This document shows, piece after piece, positions 1 through 7,498 of a stretch of DNA of 45,772 bases; position 1 is the stretch's first letter, and every line of letters starts with the position of its first letter. The stretch is from assembly GCA_019307665.1 (NCBI GenBank), contig JAFDJC010000001.1:1-45772 (forward strand). The letters run 5' to 3'. The position numbers were made by a program, and so were the translations under genes. This stretch comes from Deltaproteobacteria bacterium. GTDB taxonomy: Bacteria; Desulfobacterota; Desulfobacteria; Desulfobacterales; SURF-7. The notes under the pieces were generated by a model, which saw only the letters and a program-made list of their open reading frames with translations, was not told the origin of the DNA and ran no database searches.

Positions 1-378
1 GTTGCGCCGCTTAAAGACCACCATAGAAGCGGAGCATCCATGACCATGAAAAACTGGTATGGAATTCTCGGGGGAAGAAGAAATGTCTTTCATCAGGACA
101 TACATAACATCATAAAAGAACTTAGCATTCTGGTAAAACCGAGTCTTGTTATATTAGACGGTACGGTCAGCATGATGACGAATGGCCCCACAGGAGGATC
201 GCTTTCAGACCTTAAGCCGACTCATACAATGATTGCAAGTACGGACCAAGTTGCCGCTGACGCCTACGGTGCAACTCTTTTAGGAAAAAAAGCAGACAGC
301 TTCCCGTTTATTTCAAAAGCTGAAGCTGCGGGATCGGGAACAGCTGACTATAATACGCTCAACCCGGTTATATTATGA
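1..378 (+). CDS. DUF362 domain protein, C-terminal part (5' end outside window)
   Basis: The reading frame is open from the first base, so this is the last ~125 residues of a longer protein; the ATG codons near 40 are probably internal. The segment with ILDGTVSMMTNGPTGG and the later ASTDQVAADAYGATLLG resembles the C-terminal half of DUF362 proteins, a family of unknown biochemical role often encoded beside ferredoxin-like genes in anaerobes. The stop overlaps the next gene's start in an ATGA arrangement (375-378), which points to translational coupling with the polyferredoxin. Family assignment is by remembered similarity; the N-terminal half, which might carry further motifs, cannot be seen. 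Confidence 0.75.
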   Translation, partial: VAPLKDHHRSGASMTMKNWYGILGGRRNVFHQDIHNIIKELSILVKPSLVILDGTVSMMTNGPTGGSLSDLKPTHTMIASTDQVAADAYGATLLGKKADSFPFISKAEAAGSGTADYNTLNPVIL

Positions 379-2168
379 AAATTGTTACAACAAGAAGAAT
401 TGCGCAAATCTTTTTTTTAGTTCTTTTTCTTTGGTTCTCTATAGCCTCTACCCTGGGTGAAAAATGGTGGCAACTCAGGGGTTGGCCTGTCAATCTGTTT
501 CTTCAGCTTGATCCACTGGTGGGTCTTGGAACATTCATTACTACCCGTACATTTTATTCCGGTTTGATATGGAGCATTGTTACGATTGTCCTGACAATTA
601 TTCTCGGGAGGTTTTTTTTTTGTTTTTTATGTCCTTTTGGTGCTATCCACCAATTCGTGGGTTTTCTGGGCAAAAGAAAAAAAACAAAGCCTCAAAAAAG
701 CAGAGTCAATGCATATCATAAAGCCCAGTCAATAAAATATATAATTCTTACCTTTCTGTTGTCAGCGGCAGCAATAGATTTTCTTTTCGATAGTGATATA
801 CATAGTAATATACATAGTGATATCCTCTCTTCATCTCTCCAGATCGGGCTCCTTGACCCTATTCCACTTCTCCATCGGTCAGTTAATCTGGTGCTTCTGC
901 CACTCATGGATGAACCTGTTTTAAATCTTTCGCCACATCAGCGGTATTATGAAACATCTTGGATTATCGGCAGTATTTTTCTCGCAGCAGTCATTCTCAA
1001 CCTAGTTATTCCCAGATTTTACTGTCGCTATATCTGCCCGCTGGGCGCACTTTTAGGTGTCCTCAGCCGCTTCTCCCTTTGGAGAATCGGACAAAGGAAA
1101 GGAAAGTGCACGGACTGCAAACTTTGCGAAACAGACTGTGAAGGCGCCTGCGAACCGGGGGGCGCCATAAGGATCAGTGAGTGCGTCTTATGCATGAACT
1201 GCCTTCATACATGCCCCGATGATCTTGTGGGTTTCTCTACGAAAGTTTCAGTTTCAGGTGAAACTGTTTCACCTGATATTGAGCGCCGGGAATTGATCGC
1301 TGCCGTGATTTCAAGCGCAGTTCTAATCCCTTCGCTCAGACTAAGCGGTCATACAGGTCCGAACTGGAACCCAAACCTGATCCGGCCTCCGGGTTCTCTT
1401 GATGAAAGTGCTTTTTTATCCCGCTGTATAAAATGCGGTCAATGCATGCGGGTTTGCCCGACAAATATCATTCAGCCAACCGGCCTCCAGGCAGGCATCG
1501 AAGGGATATGGACGCCTACCCTCAATTTTCGCATCGGAACCAGCGGATGTCAGCTGAATTGCATTGCCTGCGGAAACGTCTGTCCCACAGCAGCCATAAG
1601 GCCCATTAGCCTTGATGAAAAACTCGGTAAAAAAAAGTATACCGAAAAAGGACCAATAAAAATCGGGACCGCCTTTGTGGACAGGAACCGATGTCTGCCA
1701 TGGGCCATGAACAAGCCCTGCATTGTTTGCCAGGAAAATTGTCCTGTCAGTCCAAAAGCGATTTATACCAAAGAGTCATTTGAAAGAATAAGAACAGATG
1801 AAGATCTTCGAGTCGAATCTGCCGACACCAACCAGGTCTTTCTTGAAAACGATATTTTGAAGCCAAACAAATTTGGGACTGGGGATTACTTCATTAAAAT
1901 ACTCAATTCTCATGACACCAGCCTTCGCCTTGTTAGCAGTAATACAGCCAACAGCATATCAATACCGGAAAGGCTGTCGTGGCAGCAGTCACCACAGTCC
2001 GGAAACCGTATCGATATTTTTGTCAGGGTCCAGAAGCCGTTTGTCGACCCTGAGAAATGTATCGGCTGCGGAGTCTGTGAACATGAATGCCCGATCACTG
2101 GAAAAAGAGCAATACGGGTTTCAAGAGAAAACGAATCAAGGAATAAGCGCCATAAGTTTGTTTTATAG
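375..2168 (+). CDS. Membrane polyferredoxin (NapH/CcoG-like 4Fe-4S protein)
   Basis: 597 aa. The N-terminal third has hydrophobic segments near residues 8-27, 62-84, 118-135 and 194-213. Two CxxxCP-type motifs follow membrane helices (CFLCPFGA at 83-90 and CRYICPLGA at 217-225), the NapH/CcoG pattern. The soluble part is cysteine-rich: clusters at 245-280, CIKCGQCMRVCP at 351-362, further cysteines at 392-403 and 440-456, and CIGCGVCEHECP at 562-573. It probably relays electrons between a membrane donor and a cytoplasmic or periplasmic acceptor. It is coupled to the upstream DUF362 gene. A small in-frame 12-bp repeat near 789-827 gives the odd stretch SDIHSNIHSDI. The electron donor and acceptor cannot be deduced. 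Confidence 0.85.
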   Translation: MKIVTTRRIAQIFFLVLFLWFSIASTLGEKWWQLRGWPVNLFLQLDPLVGLGTFITTRTFYSGLIWSIVTIVLTIILGRFFFCFLCPFGAIHQFVGFLGKRKKTKPQKSRVNAYHKAQSIKYIILTFLLSAAAIDFLFDSDIHSNIHSDILSSSLQIGLLDPIPLLHRSVNLVLLPLMDEPVLNLSPHQRYYETSWIIGSIFLAAVILNLVIPRFYCRYICPLGALLGVLSRFSLWRIGQRKGKCTDCKLCETDCEGACEPGGAIRISECVLCMNCLHTCPDDLVGFSTKVSVSGETVSPDIERRELIAAVISSAVLIPSLRLSGHTGPNWNPNLIRPPGSLDESAFLSRCIKCGQCMRVCPTNIIQPTGLQAGIEGIWTPTLNFRIGTSGCQLNCIACGNVCPTAAIRPISLDEKLGKKKYTEKGPIKIGTAFVDRNRCLPWAMNKPCIVCQENCPVSPKAIYTKESFERIRTDEDLRVESADTNQVFLENDILKPNKFGTGDYFIKILNSHDTSLRLVSSNTANSISIPERLSWQQSPQSGNRIDIFVRVQKPFVDPEKCIGCGVCEHECPITGKRAIRVSRENESRNKRHKFVL

Positions 2169-2211
2169 CAAGACAGGCTCTATAAATTATAATATTTATA
2201 AAGAGGTAGCT

Positions 2212-4230
2212 GTGGCACACGCATACCAGACAGAAGACACACAGTCGGAACTTTTTTTTGCCCTGTGCGAAAAATTCGGAAATGATATTTTCATGCGGGC
2301 AAAACTCAAAAATGGAGAACCATGCAATGAATGGGTAGACATTACCTGGGAAAAAGCCGCAGATGAGGCCCTCTTAATGGGGGCTGGATTAATTGAAATG
2401 GGGATTGAAAAAGGTGATTGTGTAGGCATATTTGCACACAACAGGCCCCGCTGGATCATAGCCGATCAGGCCATCCAGGGCTCGGGAGCTATTGGTGTAC
2501 CGATATATCCGACGAGTACTGACAGTCAGCTTGCCTTCATCCTTAACGATTGCGGGGCAAACGCGATCATAACCGGTGATAGGGAACTAATGGAACAAGC
2601 CCTGCGCGTAAAACCGGAAGTTTCATCTCTTAATTTTATTGGTTGCATGACGAATCTGAAAACACCCCCTGATGAATATTTAACAGATTACAATAGCCTG
2701 TTAAAAAAGGGAAGTGAGTCTTCTTTTGCTCGGGAACAGTTTAAACAGAGAAGAAAACAATTAACCGGAAAAAATACTGCAGCAATTATTTATACATCAG
2801 GCACAACAGGGAATCCGAAAGGTGTTGTTCTTAGCCAGGAAAATTTCAAATCCCAGACAGATGTGTTGATAAGCACGCCTGTATTACAAAAAGTTCTTGA
2901 AAGGGAAATTCGATTAGAGAGCCTGTGTTTTCTGCCACTGTGCCATATCATGGCGCGCACCGCCGACTATCATCTGCAGATGGCCATGGGAACCACGATA
3001 ATCTTTTCTGAAAGTATTCAAAAAGTTCAAAAAAACTTGCTCGAAGTAAAACCGAATATTCTTTTTTCAGTACCAAGACTTTATGAAAAAATATATGAGG
3101 CTGTCCGTTTGTATTCAGAAAAGTTTACCGGCATTCAAAAAAAGATTTTTGACTGGGCTCTTAAAACAGGCAACAAAGCCTCAGACTATATGATTGAAGG
3201 CTCGCCCCTTCCTCCGGCTCTCGGAATTAAATTCGCCCTTTCAAATGTCCTGGTTTTTGACAAAATAAGAAAAGCAGTCGGTTTTGATCGTCTTGTTGTA
3301 GCCGGCAGCGGTGGCGGCGCACTTTCAGGGGATATCACCAAGTTCTTTCGAAGCATGAATATTACCATCACTGAAGGCTATGGCTTGACAGAAACCACAT
3401 CTGCTGTCTCATCAAATGCGCCGACATTTGTGGAACCCCTGCCGGATAAATGGATATATAAAAAAGCGATGGACTGGCTTGTTGACACAGTCATAGTGAT
3501 GCAGAGCAAAGGTAAATGCCCCTTTAAGTCATTAAAAGGGATGCTCAAAATAACAGTTGTATCAAAGCTTATTCTTCCAAGGTTCATTATCAAACCGGGG
3601 TTTGTGGGCCGCCCATGCAAGGACACTGAAATAAAGATCGCAGAAGATGGCGAAGTCCTTGTGAAAGGCCCTCAGGTCTTCACCAGGGATAGCGGTTATT
3701 TTAAGAGAGAGGATAAAACCGATGAAGTTTTCACAAAAGACGGTTTTTTCATGACAGGAGATATAGGTGAAATAGATGCAGACGGTTTTTTAAAAATCAC
3801 TGACCGTAAAAAGGAGCTTATCGTTACCTCTGGGGGTAAAAACATAGCACCTAACCCGATAGAATTGGCCCTTACCATCGATATGTATATCGACCAGGCA
3901 TGCGTAGTTGGTGATGGGAGAAATTATGTGACAGCCCTTATCGTTCCACAGTTTGAACTTATTGAGAAAATTGCCGGTGACATGAACATCCCTTATAATG
4001 AAAATAGAGATCTTATCCGCTCAACTGAAATTATTCGCTTCTTTGAAGAAATAGTAGAAAAAGTGAACCAGAATCTGGCACGATATGAGCAAATTAAAAA
4101 ATTCCGTTTGCTTCCTCAGTCATTCAGTGAGGAGACTGGTGAACTTACACCAACACAAAAAATGAAACGAAGAGTAATATATGAAAAATACAGTAGCGAG
4201 ATCGATTCTCTTTATAAGAATAAAAAATGA
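2212..4230 (+). CDS. Long-chain acyl-CoA ligase (AMP-forming)
   Basis: Activates a fatty acid to an acyl-adenylate, then acyl-CoA. The P-loop-like signature YTSGTTGNPKG lies near residue 193, EGYGLTETTS near 388, and TGDIGEIDADGF followed by the hinge region DRKKELIVTSGGKN near 516-540, all diagnostic of ANL-family adenylating enzymes. The frame stays open upstream to 1873, but that stretch overlaps the polyferredoxin. The GTG at 2212, preceded by AAGAGG at 2201-2206, gives 672 aa, close to the FadD-like long-chain ligases. It follows the polyferredoxin by 43 bases and may be cotranscribed. Chain-length specificity cannot be read from sequence. Confidence 0.88.
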   Translation: MAHAYQTEDTQSELFFALCEKFGNDIFMRAKLKNGEPCNEWVDITWEKAADEALLMGAGLIEMGIEKGDCVGIFAHNRPRWIIADQAIQGSGAIGVPIYPTSTDSQLAFILNDCGANAIITGDRELMEQALRVKPEVSSLNFIGCMTNLKTPPDEYLTDYNSLLKKGSESSFAREQFKQRRKQLTGKNTAAIIYTSGTTGNPKGVVLSQENFKSQTDVLISTPVLQKVLEREIRLESLCFLPLCHIMARTADYHLQMAMGTTIIFSESIQKVQKNLLEVKPNILFSVPRLYEKIYEAVRLYSEKFTGIQKKIFDWALKTGNKASDYMIEGSPLPPALGIKFALSNVLVFDKIRKAVGFDRLVVAGSGGGALSGDITKFFRSMNITITEGYGLTETTSAVSSNAPTFVEPLPDKWIYKKAMDWLVDTVIVMQSKGKCPFKSLKGMLKITVVSKLILPRFIIKPGFVGRPCKDTEIKIAEDGEVLVKGPQVFTRDSGYFKREDKTDEVFTKDGFFMTGDIGEIDADGFLKITDRKKELIVTSGGKNIAPNPIELALTIDMYIDQACVVGDGRNYVTALIVPQFELIEKIAGDMNIPYNENRDLIRSTEIIRFFEEIVEKVNQNLARYEQIKKFRLLPQSFSEETGELTPTQKMKRRVIYEKYSSEIDSLYKNKK

Positions 4231-4771
4231 TTTCATTTAAAGCGCTTGAACGGGCTGTCTTTAATGATTTCAAAAATATGTACACTTAACTCGATACTTC
4301 ACGCCTGACATTATAGTGGACCCCAAAAGCCCAAATTTTGTTTGAGTTAAAATAATTAAATTTAAACCTGTATCCGACATGATTTGCCAGCCTCGATAAA
4401 AAATTATCGTTCAATTTTTCTTCGTTTCAATTTGAAGACTGGGAAATCACAACTATGGCTTTTTTAATATTGGTTGAGACCAGAAAACAAATTACAACAG
4501 ACAAAAAACTATCGATTGAGATTTCCCTATCAGAGCACTTACCGGCCTTTTTTCTGTCGGGTTACGTTGAATTATTTTTTTTATTTTGAGAGGGTCTCGA
4601 CATCAGGATCAATCACTATTTTCGAGAAGGGGATCTATAGGGATGTTTGATTTACCTATCTCAAGGACCATTCATTAATAAATTTAAGATATCATAATAC
4701 CTCAAAGAGAATGACTATAAAAATAGGATTGACGGGAACGGAGTTTGAAATACACTATATGAAAAATGACC
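4231..4771. other. AT-rich intergenic region, no supported gene
   Basis: About 540 bases between the acyl-CoA ligase and the convergently oriented antitoxin. It holds no recognisable gene. A 44-codon frame from about 4455 (+) has unremarkable composition and no ribosome-binding site. A TAGTGGACCCC string near 4314 resembles some insertion-sequence ends, but no partner end or transposase is present. Confidence 0.5.
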
Positions 4772-5098
4772 TCATGTCAGTTGTTCAATATCGATATCCA
4801 TAGCAACGGCGATTCTTTGCAGGGTCTTTTTGCGAAGGTTAGCACCGGGCTTTTCCATTTGGGAATATGCGGCCTGACTTATTTTCATACGTTTTGCAAT
4901 TTCATCTTGAGACAAATTAATGTATTCTCTCCACGAACGTATAATACTCTTCCCTTCAAGAATTTTTTTCTCAATAATTTCATGGGGAATATAAATACTT
5001 TTTTTTTTTTTTTTCTCTATATACTCTTTATAAGGCACAACCACAAAGATCGGGGTTCCATCTTTTTCAATAATTTGATGTTTAGTATGTGCGCTCAT
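4772..5098 (-). CDS. Xre-type antitoxin of RelE/HigB-like module
   Basis: 108 aa in two parts. The N-terminal ~40 residues (GTPIFVVVPYKEYIE) resemble the short N-terminal piece of Phd/RelB-type antitoxins. The C-terminal part (LSQDEIAKRMKISQAAYSQMEKP) is a clear Xre/Cro helix-turn-helix ending in the IAVAMDIDIEQL helix. It should neutralise the upstream toxin and repress their common promoter. The start overlaps the toxin's end by 17 bases and has a strong AGGAGGTGA ribosome-binding site at 5108-5116. The linker is encoded by a run of 16 A (coding strand; 4999-5014) giving KKKKK, a likely slippage site. Confidence 0.85.
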   Translation of the reverse strand: MSAHTKHQIIEKDGTPIFVVVPYKEYIEKKKKKSIYIPHEIIEKKILEGKSIIRSWREYINLSQDEIAKRMKISQAAYSQMEKPGANLRKKTLQRIAVAMDIDIEQLT

Positions 5099-5336
5099 CT
5101 CTTTTTTTCACCTCCTGAATACGTATTATTTTTACTTTATTCTCTACGTCAAAAAATATTCGGTAATTGCCTACTCGAAGCCTATGATCGTAATGATGGT
5201 TTTTTAACGTTTTTACGTTTTTGCAATTTGGCCAACCGCTCAACTTTCGAACTTCCACGACAATTTTTTGTTGATGCTTATTGTCTGTTTTTTCAAGTTG
5301 CTTATAGGCTTTTTTGTTCCACTCAATTGCATACAT
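5082..5336 (-). CDS. RelE/ParE-superfamily toxin (HigB-like order)
   Basis: 84 aa from the ATG at 5336 (87 aa if the ATG at 5345 is used). The pattern AIEWNKKAYKQLEK, then LRVGNYRIFFDVENK and a final IRIQEVKKRDERTY, matches RelE/ParE-type toxins, many of which are ribosome-dependent mRNA interferases. The toxin gene precedes the antitoxin, as in higBA. A promoter (5343-5371) overlaps the first ATG, so transcription would begin at about 5336, making the toxin mRNA leaderless. No Shine-Dalgarno precedes either ATG. Target and mechanism are inferred from the family only. Confidence 0.85.
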   Translation of the reverse strand: MYAIEWNKKAYKQLEKTDNKHQQKIVVEVRKLSGWPNCKNVKTLKNHHYDHRLRVGNYRIFFDVENKVKIIRIQEVKKRDERTY

Positions 5337-5342
5337 ATCATA

Positions 5343-5371
5343 CATATAAGATAAGTATAAGTAAGGGTCAA
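5343..5371 (-). promoter_or_regulatory. Promoter of the toxin-antitoxin module
   Basis: Reading the minus strand, TTGACC (5366-5371) and TATATG (5343-5348) are separated by 17 bases, a good sigma-70 arrangement. The spacer contains two copies of ACTTAT in tandem, a possible binding site for the Xre antitoxin. The predicted start of transcription falls at the toxin's second ATG. Confidence 0.5.
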
Positions 5372-5584
5372 TAAAAAAAGCTAAAAACTTATACTGAGAG
5401 GGTAAGCCGTAACGAAGGTGTTACAAACTCATAAAACTTTTATCGGGAAATTAGTCCCTTATTTCCGGGACAGCATCGATCCCAAGGAGTAAGCCACAGA
5501 AAATATCAGATTTCCATTTTCGATCATAAAGGCTACAATGCACTGACTTTGACGATATAAAACAATAGCCATAAAAAATACGAG

Positions 5585-5779
5585 TCAGTTATTAATTATT
5601 TTTTCGTGCGGACTCATTTCCTCAGGATCTTCATCATCGCTGAATAGTATCCACGCGCCATGAAGAGATCTTATTGTTTCATGGTTCTCAGGTTCGAGAG
5701 GAATTGAAATACATCCAATGGATGAACAACCAGCAATTACGACCAGTGTTGAGAGTATTGCAAACTTTCTTGGAAACAC
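5585..5779 (-). CDS. Small putative lipoprotein
   Basis: 64 aa from a GTG start with AAAAGGA about 7 bases upstream. The N-terminus MFPRKFAILSTLVVIAGCSS has a basic end, hydrophobic core and lipobox (VIAGC), so it is predicted to be lipidated and membrane-anchored. The remainder is short and acidic (FSDDEDPEEM). It lies 13 bases after the short-chain dehydrogenase stop, so it may be the last gene of that run. No family is recognised, and it could be a non-coding frame with a fortuitous signal-like start. Confidence 0.5.
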   Translation of the reverse strand: MFPRKFAILSTLVVIAGCSSIGCISIPLEPENHETIRSLHGAWILFSDDEDPEEMSPHEKIINN

Positions 5780-5792
5780 AATTCAGTCCTTT

Positions 5793-6533
5793 TTACATTT
5801 TTGCAATAATACTTGTGGGCAATATCTTGAGTAGTCTGCCGACAATATTCCATGGAAAAACCGGTACGGTTGATGATTTAACTTTCTTTTCAATCAGTCC
5901 GGCAATAATGGCGGCGCCCTTTTCCACTGAAATTAAAAACGGACGACTTTTCAGCATATCGTTTAAAGGTGTATCGATAAAGCCGGGGTAGAGAACGGTG
6001 ACATCAATATTTCGTCCATAGGTCTCCGCCCGCAATGCCTCCAGATAAACGGACATGCCCGCCTTTGAAGCAGAATAAGATGCGCTCCGGGGTAATCCCC
6101 TGAAGGCTGCAACTGATGCTACACCCACAATATGACCTCTTCCGCGTTCAAGGAAATAATTCGTAGCAGCATCAATGGTGGCTATCGCTCCGATCAGATT
6201 TGTCTCAATTGTACACCGGGATTTTTCGAACTGCCCCTTGCCCACTTCTTCCCCAAGGCCTATGCCGGCATTCACAAAAGCAATGTCAAAGCCGTTTAAC
6301 TCTTCGACAATGCTGTTGACGGCAATCGGTACATCATTGTAATCCGTAACATCAAGCTTCCGAATAGCGACAATGGCTGAAGATCTCTCTTTTTTAATTT
6401 CATCCCGAATCTTCTCAAGTTCTTCGATCCGACGGGCGGTAAGCCCTATCGCATATCCCCTGTTGGACATTTCAAAGGCAAGTGCTTTGCCGATACCTGA
6501 TGAAGCGCCTGTAATCAGAATGGTCTGGATCAT
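5793..6533 (-). CDS. Short-chain dehydrogenase/reductase
   Basis: 246 aa from the ATG at 6533, which has AAGGAG seven bases upstream; the frame is open further upstream but that overlaps the transporter gene. The Rossmann motif TGASSGIGKA is at residues 7-16, NAG appears in AFVNAGIG, and the catalytic Ser-Tyr-Lys set appears as VASVAAFRG and YSASKAG. It is a classical SDR using NAD(P)H; the substrate is unknown. It starts two bases after the RarD-like gene's stop, so both are probably one transcript. Confidence 0.9.
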   Translation of the reverse strand: MIQTILITGASSGIGKALAFEMSNRGYAIGLTARRIEELEKIRDEIKKERSSAIVAIRKLDVTDYNDVPIAVNSIVEELNGFDIAFVNAGIGLGEEVGKGQFEKSRCTIETNLIGAIATIDAATNYFLERGRGHIVGVASVAAFRGLPRSASYSASKAGMSVYLEALRAETYGRNIDVTVLYPGFIDTPLNDMLKSRPFLISVEKGAAIIAGLIEKKVKSSTVPVFPWNIVGRLLKILPTSIIAKM

Positions 6534-6535
6534 AA

Positions 6536-7498
6536 CTAACTCCTTTTTATAGATAGTGTTGTTTTTTTTGAGAGTGTTGATGGAACTGCCTGCCCTGAAC
6601 GACAGGTTGCCAAAACTGCATCTGCAGAAAAAACAACCAGCGCCAGCCATATCATGATAAATGTACAGATCTGGACGTTTGCAAACGGTTCTTTATAAAT
6701 AAAAACCGCAAGGATAAAAGTGCAACTGGGAGCTATGTACTGCAAAAACCCTATGGTAATAAGCTGAAGCCTGCGCGCCCCTATAGTAAACATTAAGAGG
6801 GGAAATGCTGTGACCAGCGCGGTACCCATCAGCAGCAAATCAATGTGAACACCTGAACGGAATACCGATCCCACACCCAAATAATCGAGATAGAAAAGAT
6901 ACATTGCTGCCGGCAATGAAAGTATAAGTGTTTCCACAGCCAACCCCTCAAGGGCTTCCACGGGCGCGATTTTTCTGATAAACCCGTATAACCCGAAACT
7001 GATTGCAAGACCCAGCGCCACCCAGGGAAATTGGCCATGGTGAAAAGTTAAGTAACCAACGCCTGAACCCGCCAGAATAACAGCAATAATCTGCAGGTTG
7101 CGAAGTCGCTCTTTAAGAAAAACTGTTCCGAGAAGAACATTGACAAGCGGACTGATGTAATATCCGAGACTTGTTTGTAAAATATGATCGCTGTTGATTG
7201 CCCAGATAAAAAGAAACCAGTTGCCGGAGACGAGAATCGTCGAAGCAAGGAGGAGTCGGAAATTGTGCCGGTTTGTCAACGCTTCTTTAAACGGTCTCCA
7301 GCGTTTAAAGATGATAATGATCAGCAGGAGAAACAGAAACGACCAGACCATTCTGTGCATTAAAATTTCAAGTGCGGGAACAAAAGCCAGCGTTTTAAAA
7401 TAAACCGGGCTGATGCCCCAGGTCAGATATGCCAAAACCGCACAAGATAGGCCGATCGAAGTTTGCCGGTTTTCCCTATTTGGTTTTCCGGGGGGCAT
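6536..7498 (-). CDS. rarD: RarD-type EamA/DMT transporter
   Basis: 320 aa, almost entirely hydrophobic with about ten predicted membrane helices in two EamA-like halves. The start region (AYLTWGISPVYFKTL) and the LQYIAPSCTFILAVFIYKEP segment are typical of the RarD subgroup of the drug/metabolite transporter superfamily. The substrate of RarD proteins is not firmly established. The start overlaps the PBP1A stop by one base (TAATG) with AGGA upstream inside PBP1A, so translation is coupled. Confidence 0.88.
   Translation of the reverse strand: MPPGKPNRENRQTSIGLSCAVLAYLTWGISPVYFKTLAFVPALEILMHRMVWSFLFLLLIIIIFKRWRPFKEALTNRHNFRLLLASTILVSGNWFLFIWAINSDHILQTSLGYYISPLVNVLLGTVFLKERLRNLQIIAVILAGSGVGYLTFHHGQFPWVALGLAISFGLYGFIRKIAPVEALEGLAVETLILSLPAAMYLFYLDYLGVGSVFRSGVHIDLLLMGTALVTAFPLLMFTIGARRLQLITIGFLQYIAPSCTFILAVFIYKEPFANVQICTFIMIWLALVVFSADAVLATCRSGQAVPSTLSKKTTLSIKRS

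Noticed and set aside
4310..4330. Insertion-sequence end (TAGTGGACCCC)
   Set aside because: No matching inverted partner, target-site duplication or transposase fragment was found nearby.
4766..5374. 202-aa open frame on the plus strand across the toxin-antitoxin genes
   Set aside because: It is the reverse side of two well-supported minus-strand genes; its cysteine- and phenylalanine-rich translation is typical of antisense frames.
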